Below are positions 6,789 through 12,843 of a stretch of DNA of 14,922 nucleotides, piece by piece. Source of the stretch: HGM04593 sp045591315 (GTDB taxonomy: Bacteria; Bacteroidota; Bacteroidia; Bacteroidales; Bacteroidaceae). The stretch's first letter is position 1, and the number at the start of each line of letters is the position of its first letter. A model generated the notes under the pieces. It saw nothing but the letters and a program-made list of their open reading frames with translations, did no database searches and was not told the origin of the DNA. Location of the stretch: the NCBI GenBank assembly GCA_045591315.1, contig JAZNSN010000080.1, forward strand, positions 1 through 14,922, written 5' to 3'. A program made the translations under genes and the position numbers.

Positions 6789-7243
6789 CAATAAACCTTT
6801 TTAACAATAGTTCTCAAGCGAATGTGATAAATAAAGACATTAGTCAACTAATGTCATTGCAAGGAAATCTTAAATATTCTTCGAGTCTTTTGAAGCCTGT
6901 TGTTACCATCGAAAGCCAGTCTGTTATAACAGCGAACTATGCACAGATTGTGGAATTTAATAGGTATTATTACATAAACGATATTATTTCCGAACATAAT
7001 AACATTTGGACCATTTCAATGTCGGTCGATGTTCTTATGAGTTTTGCAGATGAAATAAAGGCTCAAACTGCTATTGTAGCAAGGCAAAGTGGAAGATTTA
7101 ATATGTATCTCGACGATGGATGGTTTATGTGTTATCAGAATCCTATAATAAGTACAAAACTGTTTTCAGTATCCAACCCATTTGAAACTCAGACTTTTGT
7201 ACTTGTGGTAGCCGGAAATACTGGCACTGGAAACAGCGAATGA
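6785..7243 (+). CDS. Fragment resembling the N-terminal domain of the phi29 tail knob (152 aa)
   Basis: It begins at TTG 6785, overlapping the TGA of the tail gene (TTGA), with a well-placed AGAAGGTG SD. Residues about 60-150 resemble the early part of phi29 gp9: NRYYYINDI, then IWTISMSVDVLMSFADEIKA (gp9 VTYVHFEIDVLQTWMFDIKF), then the AIVARQSGRFNMYLDDGW and FVLVVAGN segments (gp9 SFIVREHVKLWNDDG and MMFLVIISKS). gp9 continues for some 450 residues more; here the frame stops after AGNTGTGNSE. It is either a split knob gene whose remainder is the 606-aa protein upstream, or a truncated relic. It shares the AT-rich composition of the upstream gene and is the last rightward gene. Confidence 0.6.
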   Translation: MTINLFNNSSQANVINKDISQLMSLQGNLKYSSSLLKPVVTIESQSVITANYAQIVEFNRYYYINDIISEHNNIWTISMSVDVLMSFADEIKAQTAIVARQSGRFNMYLDDGWFMCYQNPIISTKLFSVSNPFETQTFVLVVAGNTGTGNSE

Positions 7244-7248
7244 AAATA

Positions 7249-7264
7249 CCTCTAGTACTAGAGG
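7249..7264. repeat. Palindrome CCTCTAGTACTAGAGG, right edge of tail block
   Basis: 16-bp perfect palindrome just after the last rightward stop codon. Confidence 0.95.
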
Positions 7265-7269
7265 ATAAT

Positions 7270-7283
7270 CTCTAGTACTAGAG
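7270..7283. repeat. Palindrome CTCTAGTACTAGAG at the convergent junction
   Basis: 14-bp palindrome, 20 bp centre to centre from the previous one. Confidence 0.95.
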
Positions 7284-7335
7284 GTTTATTTAAGATGGAT
7301 AATAGAACTCGCCAATATAATCGGATTGGTTATCC

Positions 7336-8469
7336 TCACGATGGTATCGGCGTATACGCTGTCGAATACTTCAGATAGTTCCGTATGTGTTCGCCAACAG
7401 TGTTATTGGCATAGAACACTCTGCCTTGCTTGAAGCATTGAAGAATAAACTGCGAATACTTATCGGTGTGCTTCGTAATCGCCATCTTGATATTTGCAGC
7501 AGGGACAAAGAAATCCGTATAGATAATTCTATCCTTGTATCGAGGGTCAACGTATGGATACTCGCTAGTTACTAGAGGTTTTCCATTCTCCCAGCAGAGC
7601 AGGCAGGTCATGCCGTCCGGAGTCTGCGCTGGCTCCAGCTTGACGGATACACCGTTTGCTGTGTTAATGTAGCACGGCTCTCCCTTCGTCCAGCCGTCCA
7701 GCGTATCGGGAATACGCGGGTACATGGCAGTCTCCCATGAGCCTTCGATAATCATGCGGGAACGCGGGTTATCAAAATTGAAGTAGACGTCGGACTGTTT
7801 TGCACCTGCATGCTCTGTATAGCAGACAACGATTTTCCGCTCACCTTCGTTAGACTGGTAAACGTCGTATGTGCCTTGTTTCATGTTGCGAATGTGATTG
7901 ATACCCCATTCTTGAAAGTACGGAGCCTCCCAGGATACGGTGTTACCCAACATGAAAATCTTCGAGTTTGCATTCTCGCGAACAATGCTAGAGACTAGAT
8001 TTTCAAATAGAACAGGCTCATTGGGGAGATAGATTTTGCGCGTGAGAAATTCGTCGAAAATAATCGTTCCAGCGTCCGGTATAGAACCTCCTTTGGAAGT
8101 CTCCCACGTATTGATAGCCATAGTGTATCCAATAGGCGGCTGCGCGCGTTCCAGCTTTCCCTTTTCGCTAGTGACTAGCGGCCAGAATGCTCCGGAGTAA
8201 AACTCGATGTCATCATAGCCGACTTGATTCAGCCATTTACGGAGTTCTCCGGTCTTTCGGATACCATTGAATAAGAGGCGCATATACGTAGCTCGAATGC
8301 TTTCGGAGAGACGGCGAACATATACAAACTGTTCGCCGTACTCTACGTATCTTTCGAGTGCGTATGATAGAGAGGAATAAGTTTTCCCGTTTGAACGCTC
8401 ACCATATATCATATAATACTGCGCATCGGGGACTTCCTCAATCAATCTACGAACATCGAAAAACTTCAT
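7336..8469 (-). CDS. DNA packaging ATPase, phi29 gp16-like
   Basis: This is the motor that pumps DNA into the prohead through the portal. 377 residues from ATG 8469, chosen because AGGAGA lies 7 bases upstream and the ATG overlaps the polymerase stop as ATGA. Walker A is at 22-30 (YGERSNGKT; phi29 gp16 has GARGIGKS) and Walker B at 135-140 (TIIFDE, followed by FLTRK; gp16 has a comparable FDEF). The arrangement, small size (gp16 is 332) and neighbours fit gp16 rather than a large terminase; no canonical nuclease motif was recognised. phi29 gp16 works with a packaging RNA, which I did not find. Two exact palindromes (7565, 8168) are read LVTS and one variant (7988) LVSS. Confidence 0.88.
   Translation of the reverse strand: MKFFDVRRLIEEVPDAQYYMIYGERSNGKTYSSLSYALERYVEYGEQFVYVRRLSESIRATYMRLLFNGIRKTGELRKWLNQVGYDDIEFYSGAFWPLVTSEKGKLERAQPPIGYTMAINTWETSKGGSIPDAGTIIFDEFLTRKIYLPNEPVLFENLVSSIVRENANSKIFMLGNTVSWEAPYFQEWGINHIRNMKQGTYDVYQSNEGERKIVVCYTEHAGAKQSDVYFNFDNPRSRMIIEGSWETAMYPRIPDTLDGWTKGEPCYINTANGVSVKLEPAQTPDGMTCLLCWENGKPLVTSEYPYVDPRYKDRIIYTDFFVPAANIKMAITKHTDKYSQFILQCFKQGRVFYANNTVGEHIRNYLKYSTAYTPIPS
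7565..7575. repeat. Palindrome CTAGTTACTAG in packaging ATPase
   Basis: Exact 11-mer; read on the minus strand as LVTS (PLVTSEYP). Confidence 0.95.
7988..7998. repeat. Near-copy CTAGAGACTAG in packaging ATPase
   Basis: One mismatch; read as LVSS, still in the LVTS frame. Confidence 0.6.
8168..8178. repeat. Palindrome CTAGTGACTAG in packaging ATPase
   Basis: Exact 11-mer; read LVTSEKG. Its CCTTTTCG flank is shared with 8731. Confidence 0.95.
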
Positions 8470-10595
8470 GCATATGTCTCCTGGTAATGTGCGTCGCACA
8501 TGAGCCACTCCATAGCCTCTTTCATCTGGTCAGTGATGGAGAAGCTGTAACCCTCTTTTATCGCATGTACTCCACTATCACACGAGTACCACCGCCGTAC
8601 TCCTGTATAATCGGTAATATAGCCGTAACGCGGTTTGTCAATATAGGTCATAGAGAGCCTATTCGCGTACTCGGGCGGGATGACGAGTTTTTCGGTGAAA
8701 AGCTTGAAGGGAGAAACTCCTTCCTTTTCGCTAGTCACTAGCAGGTACTCAAGAGTTCTCTTCTTGTTGGGACCTGCCACGGTTATGGCATAGCGCCCGT
8801 CGTTATGTTCAACAAGGTATCGCTTTGCTCCCAACGTCTTGAAACGCTTCGCATCGTACTCATGTTCCCATACGCCGAGATACATTTTCTTATGCGGTTC
8901 TTTAGCGTTTTCGCCCGTTTCAGGTACTACTTTCTCCATATGCATACCCAAACGCAGCGCAAGGTCAGCAAGAGACTGCCGTGCTTCAGCGTTGACCTTA
9001 TCAAAATAATCCTGATGTTCGCCTACAAATTTCACGCAGTCGGTATCACAGTAGCGCCAATCGTCGCCGATATTGTAGATAGCATCATAAAGACGGAATC
9101 GTGCATGAGCTGTTACCCATACTCCCCACGGGTAGTAGAGAAAACGGTTTCGATTCTCATTGTAGCTTACTACTTGCTTCACATAATCCTTGCTACCCTT
9201 TGTAAATTCTTCATCGAATCCATAAGGTTCACGAACAACACGCTCAACCATCATCCCATAAACCGCATTGAGCATGTTCTTCGCAATCATGTACTCAACA
9301 GACTTGCCTTCCACGCCATCAAGAGTAGTCTTATCATAGAAGAACTTAAGTACCGAACGAATAATCGGTTCCGGTAAATAGCCACGCGGAGCAATCCGCA
9401 TATAAGATACACGGATTTCTTCGGCCTGCTCCAAATCGTAGAAGCGCTTGATATTCTCGTAGTCCAACTCAGTAACGTTGATGTTCACGTACGCGGCTGA
9501 TATGATACGCCCGGATGCTTCCCTACATCCGATAACCTCGTTACACTTGCTGTATGAGATGGGGAAGCAGTAATCCTGTTTCGGCACGAGATTGAAAATC
9601 TCCAGCCGAAAGAGACAGCACTGGCTAGTAACTAGCGCTTCCAGATTCTCATTAGCAGCCTTATTGGATACAGGCTCAAAGAATCCCATGGGAAAATATT
9701 TCGCCACCATCACATACGGGTAGCTGGACTTAATGTCGTAACTATGCAAGTTTTCAATAACTTTCGTAGCGTACTTAATGTTCGGTCCAACTGCGCCTCC
9801 GGCGAATGCCTTTTCGCACTGAAGATAGGTGTCAGGAGTGAGCGTAAGGCCGTCGATGAAATCCATATACCGCCCGCGCCGCTCGAAGCACTTGTTGCGA
9901 ACAAAATTACGCACGTATCCGGTGTTTGTATAGGGGATTTTCGTAATATCCCCATCGTCTTCAATCTTTTCTTCAATGTACTCAATGAGTACACGAATGT
10001 CCATCTCACAGTAATGGAGTTCCTGCTGAGTAAGGGGAGTTTCTGGAGTGCGAATCAAATCGTAATTCAAGTCTCCTACAGCTTTATGAACGGGGCGACG
10101 GAGAACCTTCTCCCCAATACGGGCAAGCGACTGATTCCCCGACAAGACCAAAGAATCACGAAACTCAATGTTATTGGTGCGGGCATAGAGAGGCTCGCGG
10201 TTCCCGTGGATGAAAACGTCACTCCATCTGAATTGCTTCTTGATAAAGCTGAAGTCGTATTTCAGGTTATGAACATAGACATATATCTTCGACTTATTAC
10301 TTTTCAACCACGCATCTAATCTAGTAACTAGCGACACGAAACCACCCAATGTCCGACCGTAGGTAACTACCTCTCCGATTCCGAACATCCATACGTAGCA
10401 CAAACCTACCTTATCTCCCTCGCTGTCCGTGAACGAAGAAGCTTCGGTATCGAAGGCGCATCCAATATTGTGAACGCACTTCTTCCCGATTTGCGGCCTT
10501 GTGAGGAGTTCTGATACCATATCAATCAGAACTCCATCACAAGACTCGTCGGTGTACTCCTTCATGTTCACGGGGTAATCAGCCCCAGACATCAT
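8466..10595 (-). CDS. Protein-primed family B DNA polymerase (phi29 type)
   Basis: Replicates the linear genome from the terminal protein. 709 residues from ATG 10595, chosen for the GAAGGAGGTAA SD; the start lies inside the terminal-protein gene. Exonuclease: ExoI FDTEAS (D49, E51), ExoII YVHNLKYDFSFI (N110, D114; phi29 YFHNLKFDGAFI), ExoIII YCEMDIRVL (D199). Polymerase: motif A YDIKSSYP (D287), motif B KNMLNAVYG (439-447), motif C YCDTDC (D517, D519), and a KxY at 591-593. All catalytic Asp residues are present, but each polymerase motif has one change from the phi29 consensus (SLYP to SSYP, NSLYG to NAVYG, DTDS to DTDC). It is longer than phi29 polymerase (about 572), with roughly 45 extra N-terminal residues and other insertions. 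Palindromes at 8731, 9625 and 10321 are read LVTS, LVTS and LVTR. Confidence 0.95.
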   Translation of the reverse strand: MMSGADYPVNMKEYTDESCDGVLIDMVSELLTRPQIGKKCVHNIGCAFDTEASSFTDSEGDKVGLCYVWMFGIGEVVTYGRTLGGFVSLVTRLDAWLKSNKSKIYVYVHNLKYDFSFIKKQFRWSDVFIHGNREPLYARTNNIEFRDSLVLSGNQSLARIGEKVLRRPVHKAVGDLNYDLIRTPETPLTQQELHYCEMDIRVLIEYIEEKIEDDGDITKIPYTNTGYVRNFVRNKCFERRGRYMDFIDGLTLTPDTYLQCEKAFAGGAVGPNIKYATKVIENLHSYDIKSSYPYVMVAKYFPMGFFEPVSNKAANENLEALVTSQCCLFRLEIFNLVPKQDYCFPISYSKCNEVIGCREASGRIISAAYVNINVTELDYENIKRFYDLEQAEEIRVSYMRIAPRGYLPEPIIRSVLKFFYDKTTLDGVEGKSVEYMIAKNMLNAVYGMMVERVVREPYGFDEEFTKGSKDYVKQVVSYNENRNRFLYYPWGVWVTAHARFRLYDAIYNIGDDWRYCDTDCVKFVGEHQDYFDKVNAEARQSLADLALRLGMHMEKVVPETGENAKEPHKKMYLGVWEHEYDAKRFKTLGAKRYLVEHNDGRYAITVAGPNKKRTLEYLLVTSEKEGVSPFKLFTEKLVIPPEYANRLSMTYIDKPRYGYITDYTGVRRWYSCDSGVHAIKEGYSFSITDQMKEAMEWLMCDAHYQETYA
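8731..8741. repeat. Palindrome CTAGTCACTAG in DNA polymerase
   Basis: Exact 11-mer; read LVTSEKEG (residues 619-626). Confidence 0.95.
9625..9635. repeat. Palindrome CTAGTAACTAG in DNA polymerase
   Basis: Exact 11-mer; read LVTS (residues 321-324). Confidence 0.95.
10321..10331. repeat. Palindrome CTAGTAACTAG in DNA polymerase
   Basis: Exact 11-mer; read LVTR (residues 89-92). Confidence 0.95.
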
Positions 10596-11376
10596 AATCT
10601 TTATTACCTCCTTCTTCGTTGGGCAGAGTAGGGTCACCCCATACTCCTCCTGCATGCTCAGGCAAAACATCCGGTCTAGCGTCTAGTAGACTAGCCATCC
10701 TTACATATGCTTCTTCAAAGTCCAGATGGTTAAAATCTCCCGCCATCCACTTAGAGGCAAACTCTTTCTGGTCAGCCGAGGAATAACTCCACAAGGCTAC
10801 CCAGTCAGAACGATATGCCTCCCTATAGACTTTCCAAAACATAATGCGTTCTTCGTCGGACATTCTGTGAGCTATGTCTTTGACGTACCTGATTTGGGTA
10901 CGATTCTTGTAGGACCTACCTTTACGTATGCCTACAATCTTCTCCCCAAACAAGCGGCGGTCTTGTTCCTCCCCTATTTGTCGCCATCCTTTTACTGTGG
11001 AGCTTTTCGCGGAAAAGAAATCCTGCATTAACGTGACGTACGTAGCTAGCGCGTTCTGTGGATTCTTCCTATCCGCATAAGCCTCACCAAGGACTCTACG
11101 CTTGCCCTTTGCTCTTACCACAAGGTCAAGTGGGTTCATGTTAATACCCATCTTGTCCCTAACTTCTTTCATGTCCTCCTCTAGTTTGACTAGAGCATAT
11201 CCAGTAGTCCCCGCCCGCTGGAACGAACGCAGGCGGGTGACGTACTGATTTCGAAAGAACTGGGCGAGCTCGGCGCGTTGGGGAGTATTCATGCGCGCTA
11301 GCTCTATGGGATTCACAGCAAGAGCGGATTTCAATGTCCACTTCTTGCCGGTTCCCTTCCAGCTTAAAGTCGCCAT
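10579..11376 (-). CDS. Terminal protein candidate (genome-linked primer protein)
   Basis: It would prime replication and stay covalently bound to both 5' ends. The call rests on position directly upstream of and overlapping the polymerase gene, length (265; phi29 p3 has 266) and character: Lys/Arg-rich N-terminal and middle parts (MATLSWKGTGKKWTLKS; VRAKGKRRVLGEAYADRK), then an acidic-aromatic helical end (SDEERIMFWKVYREAYRSDW; DFNHLDFEEAYVRMA). The priming Ser/Thr/Tyr cannot be assigned by eye. No SD precedes the ATG at 11376: the palindrome CTAGTACTAG occupies that place, one base before the start, so translation may be coupled to the gene ending 15 bases upstream. A 13-bp palindrome (11181) is read LVK, and a 12-bp variant lies at 10683. 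Confidence 0.75.
   Translation of the reverse strand: MATLSWKGTGKKWTLKSALAVNPIELARMNTPQRAELAQFFRNQYVTRLRSFQRAGTTGYALVKLEEDMKEVRDKMGINMNPLDLVVRAKGKRRVLGEAYADRKNPQNALATYVTLMQDFFSAKSSTVKGWRQIGEEQDRRLFGEKIVGIRKGRSYKNRTQIRYVKDIAHRMSDEERIMFWKVYREAYRSDWVALWSYSSADQKEFASKWMAGDFNHLDFEEAYVRMASLLDARPDVLPEHAGGVWGDPTLPNEEGGNKDYDVWG
10683..10694. repeat. Palindrome variant CTAGTAGACTAG in terminal protein
   Basis: Exact half-sites with a 2-bp spacer; another CTAG lies 7 bp away (10676). Confidence 0.7.
11181..11193. repeat. Palindrome CTAGTTTGACTAG in terminal protein
   Basis: Second copy of the 13-mer with TTG spacer; read on the minus strand within ALVKLEE. Confidence 0.9.
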
Positions 11377-11377
11377 T

Positions 11378-11387
11378 CTAGTACTAG
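11378..11387. repeat. Palindrome CTAGTACTAG before terminal protein start
   Basis: Exact 10-mer one base upstream of the ATG, in the place of an SD. Confidence 0.95.
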
Positions 11388-11391
11388 AGCA

Positions 11392-11955
11392 TCAAGCGAA
11401 TATCATGCTCATGTACTTCTGGCCACTACTATCCCGCTTGTTCTTCCATGTGAAGAACGCGCGGACACCACCGCACTCAGCGAGTGCAGCATTCAGGACA
11501 GGGAGATTCGGGTCAGAAAGGTCCTCCCCCATGTCCTCCGCCCATGCTTCGATGTTTTTCCGAAGCATGGTCCCGCCATTATACCAATATCCGGGTGCCT
11601 CAGCGAAATGGGCTACCGGATACGTGGCCGTCTTCTGGTTTCCATTTTCATCATAAATCGGATGGCCAGAAATATCCATTGCGGGGATAGTTGCAAACGC
11701 AACACGTACGATTGTCAATACGTGGTCAGCAATATCCTCGGAACGCAACTGGTTTCCGATATGCATGACAGAATCGGAAACTCCTTTACGCGCAGAAATC
11801 TGTGCGAAGCGATTCGGAGTTGCCATAAACGCATCCCGCTGGAAATCAGCGAGAGAAGTAGTCGGCATAGAGCCGAGCAAAGCGGAGCCGGTCTGCGATA
11901 CGACGGGAAGGACCTCGCCGTTCTCGTCAGTGACAATCATAGCATTTTCATTCAT
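11392..11955 (-). CDS. Putative replication / single-stranded-DNA-binding protein (187 aa)
   Basis: 187 residues with a clear SD (AAAGGAGAACTTC) before ATG 11955. It has a Thr/Ser/Ala-rich N-terminal part, a central DHVLTIVRVAFATIPAMDIS segment and an aromatic, beta-like C-terminal part (APGYWYNGGTMLRKNIEAWAED; AECGGVRAFFTWKNKRDSSG ending KYMSMIFA). The place just before terminal protein and polymerase corresponds to phi29 genes 5/6 (ssDNA- and dsDNA-binding proteins), and the aromatic/basic end would suit ssDNA binding, but I see no diagnostic motif. There are no palindromes inside; one lies immediately on each side (11378 and 12028). Confidence 0.55.
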   Translation of the reverse strand: MNENAMIVTDENGEVLPVVSQTGSALLGSMPTTSLADFQRDAFMATPNRFAQISARKGVSDSVMHIGNQLRSEDIADHVLTIVRVAFATIPAMDISGHPIYDENGNQKTATYPVAHFAEAPGYWYNGGTMLRKNIEAWAEDMGEDLSDPNLPVLNAALAECGGVRAFFTWKNKRDSSGQKYMSMIFA

Positions 11956-11984
11956 TGTTGAAGTTCTCCTTTTCTGATATAATA

Positions 11985-12018
11985 AACGCCAACCAAATTA
12001 GAATATTCAGTTGGCGTT
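11985..12018 (-). terminator. Hairpin between zinc-cluster gene and SSB-like gene (attenuator or weak terminator)
   Basis: A perfect 9-bp inverted repeat AACGCCAAC / GTTGGCGTT (11985-11993, 12010-12018) with a 16-base loop. On the minus strand the stem is followed by TATTATAT, a poor U-run. It could partially stop early transcription or protect mRNA ends; a regulatory protein site is also possible. Confidence 0.45.
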
Positions 12019-12027
12019 GTTTACGGA

Positions 12028-12038
12028 CTAGTAACTAG
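12028..12038. repeat. Palindrome CTAGTAACTAG after zinc-cluster gene
   Basis: Exact 11-mer 3 bases past the TAA. Confidence 0.95.
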
Positions 12039-12041
12039 CGA

Positions 12042-12380
12042 TTATGCCTGCACGTCATTGGAATCATCGTCGGATTCGTCAAGGCAGACAGTGCATTTCC
12101 TGTCCGCGTCGGCGTGGCACTCGTTGCCCGTGTACGGGCATTCCTTGATGGAATCCTCCTCGCCGTCTTCACCCGGCAGAGGGCCGACAACAGTAACAGT
12201 ATTCAACTTGCTGGAATCATCGACAGAGAAATTTTCCACGTCAACCGAATTGTCGACGTAGCTGGCGAATCCAGAGGCAGCGAGGGAGTCGATTGTTTCA
12301 GAGCTGCACTCCGTGCAGAAGAAATGACCGTAGAGGTTGACCCCCAGTTCCCGGTCACGGTTGCATCTCATGCATTTCAT
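12042..12380 (-). CDS. Small zinc-cluster protein with acidic tail (112 aa)
   Basis: Start at ATG 12380, chosen because GGAGGA (12388-12393) lies 7 bases upstream; an in-frame TTG further up overlaps that SD. Two Cys clusters are visible: CMRC (C3, C6) with CTEC (C22, C25), a CxxC-x15-CxxC treble-clef or ribbon arrangement, and C81/C88/H89 with C96/C99 near the end. An acidic, Ser-rich linker joins them, and the tail (DESDDDSND) is strongly acidic. Zinc binding is inferred from spacing. In an early phage operon such a protein could bind host RNA polymerase or nucleic acid, but the family is not recognised. One exact palindrome follows its stop by 3 bases and another lies upstream at 12417. 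Confidence 0.7.
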   Translation of the reverse strand: MKCMRCNRDRELGVNLYGHFFCTECSSETIDSLAASGFASYVDNSVDVENFSVDDSSKLNTVTVVGPLPGEDGEEDSIKECPYTGNECHADADRKCTVCLDESDDDSNDVQA

Positions 12381-12413
12381 ATTGAAGTCCTCCAATAAAT
12401 TTTATTTTCTCAA

Positions 12414-12430
12414 CCGCTAGTGACTAGCGG
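12414..12430. repeat. Palindrome CCGCTAGTGACTAGCGG in P2 leader
   Basis: 17-bp palindrome in the 5' leader of the zinc-cluster gene, about 36 bp downstream of the P2 -10. Confidence 0.95.
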
Positions 12431-12465
12431 TCGGCATCGAAGGCTTATTTCCACCTTCTACTTAT

Positions 12466-12484
12466 ATTATACCATACGTGTCAA
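12466..12484 (-). promoter_or_regulatory. Promoter P2 (TTGACA-N7-TATAAT element)
   Basis: On the minus strand, TTGACA (12484-12479), CGTATGG and TATAAT (12471-12466) repeat the layout of the late promoter P1, including the TG of an extended -10. No good hexamer lies at a normal -35 distance. It sits upstream of the zinc-cluster gene with about 85 bases of leader that includes a 17-bp palindrome (12414-12430). Confidence 0.6.
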
Positions 12485-12540
12485 GGCCACAGAAAATTTT
12501 TTCAGGGTAAAATTTCTCAGGACAAAATTTCTGCGGCCTT
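12483..12540. repeat. Inverted repeat of a TCTGYGGCCTTGA element with tandem 15-mers inside
   Basis: AAGGCCACAGAAAATTTT (12483-12500) faces AAAATTTCTGCGGCCTT (12524-12540), differing by one base and one extra A. Inside are adjacent direct repeats TCAGGGTAAAATTTC (12502-12516) and TCAGGACAAAATTTC (12517-12531), 13 of 15 identical. The left arm abuts promoter P2. A third AAGGCCGCAG lies in the same place upstream of P3 (12781-12790). It is a likely regulator-binding or UP-like region. Confidence 0.6.
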
Positions 12541-12546
12541 GAAAAT

Positions 12547-12560
12547 CTCTAGTACTAGAG
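12547..12560. repeat. Palindrome CTCTAGTACTAGAG at gene end
   Basis: 14-bp palindrome that supplies the TAG stop of the 12555-12737 gene. Confidence 0.95.
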
Positions 12561-12737
12561 GTTAAACTCGACGCGGAGTACGGAAAGCTCGTGCTCAACA
12601 CGATTTACGGCACAGGTCAACTCAACAGTGTCAACGCCGTTATCGGCTTCGTCCTTGCAGGTCTGGGCCGTAAGCGCTACGAGTCCGGCAGCGGCATTCA
12701 TGTAATTGTTAATCTGATTGGTCAACTTCAAGTTCAT
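12555..12737 (-). CDS. Small helical early protein (60 aa), unknown
   Basis: Start at ATG 12737, preceded by GGAGGTGAG with good spacing; an in-frame GTG upstream overlaps the SD. The 60 residues predict two amphipathic helices (LTNQINNYMNAAAGLVALTA and VELTCAVNRVEHELSVLRVE) joined by a short acidic/Gly turn, suggesting a helical hairpin that oligomerises. No family recognised. Its stop codon (CTC TAG) lies inside the palindrome at 12547-12560. It is the gene directly behind promoter P3. Confidence 0.65.
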   Translation of the reverse strand: MNLKLTNQINNYMNAAAGLVALTAQTCKDEADNGVDTVELTCAVNRVEHELSVLRVEFNL

Positions 12738-12762
12738 TTGTCTCACCTCCTTTCATAAGAAT

Positions 12763-12781
12763 ATTATAACATGCTTGTCAA
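12763..12781 (-). promoter_or_regulatory. Promoter P3 (TTGACA-N7-TATAAT element)
   Basis: On the minus strand, TTGACA (12781-12776), AGCATGT and TATAAT (12768-12763) form the third copy of the element, again with an extended -10 TG and, as at P2, preceded by a CTGYGGCC block. It lies 26 bases before the ATG of the 60-aa gene at 12737. Confidence 0.6.
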
Positions 12782-12801
12782 GGCCGCAGAGGAAAAATCT
12801 C

Positions 12802-12812
12802 TAGTTACTAGC
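12802..12812. repeat. Palindrome CTAGTTACTAG upstream of P3
   Basis: Exact 11-mer about 20 bp upstream of the P3 TTGACA and next to hairpin 12816-12837. Confidence 0.95.
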
Positions 12813-12815
12813 GGC

Positions 12816-12837
12816 TCCCCCGGATTTCCGGGGGAGT
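12816..12837 (-). terminator. GC-rich hairpin after the 12844-13026 gene
   Basis: A perfect 10-bp inverted repeat CTCCCCCGGA / TCCGGGGGAG with a 2-base centre. On the minus strand it follows the TAA of the upstream gene by 6 bases, is followed by palindrome 12802-12812, and a run of five T comes only 14 bases after the stem. It may be a weak terminator before P3 or an mRNA-end protector. Confidence 0.5.
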
Positions 12838-12843
12838 CTGCTG

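Larger units (their letters stand above)
7244..7335. other. Junction between convergent late and early operons
   Basis: The junction holds two CTCTAGTACTAGAG palindromes (7250-7263 and 7270-7283), 20 bp centre to centre. No classical terminator with a GC stem and T-run is visible, although convergent operons would be expected to have one. The paired palindromes are the only symmetrical structures here. A 27-codon ORF from 7295 has no good SD. Confidence 0.55.

Noticed and set aside
7295..7378. 27-codon frame after the paired palindromes, + strand
   Set aside because: No SD and antisense to the end of the ATPase gene.
8805..10319. Two 190-codon frames on the + strand within the polymerase gene
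   Set aside because: Opposite strand of a clear polymerase with catalytic motifs; no SD, and basic shadow-like composition.
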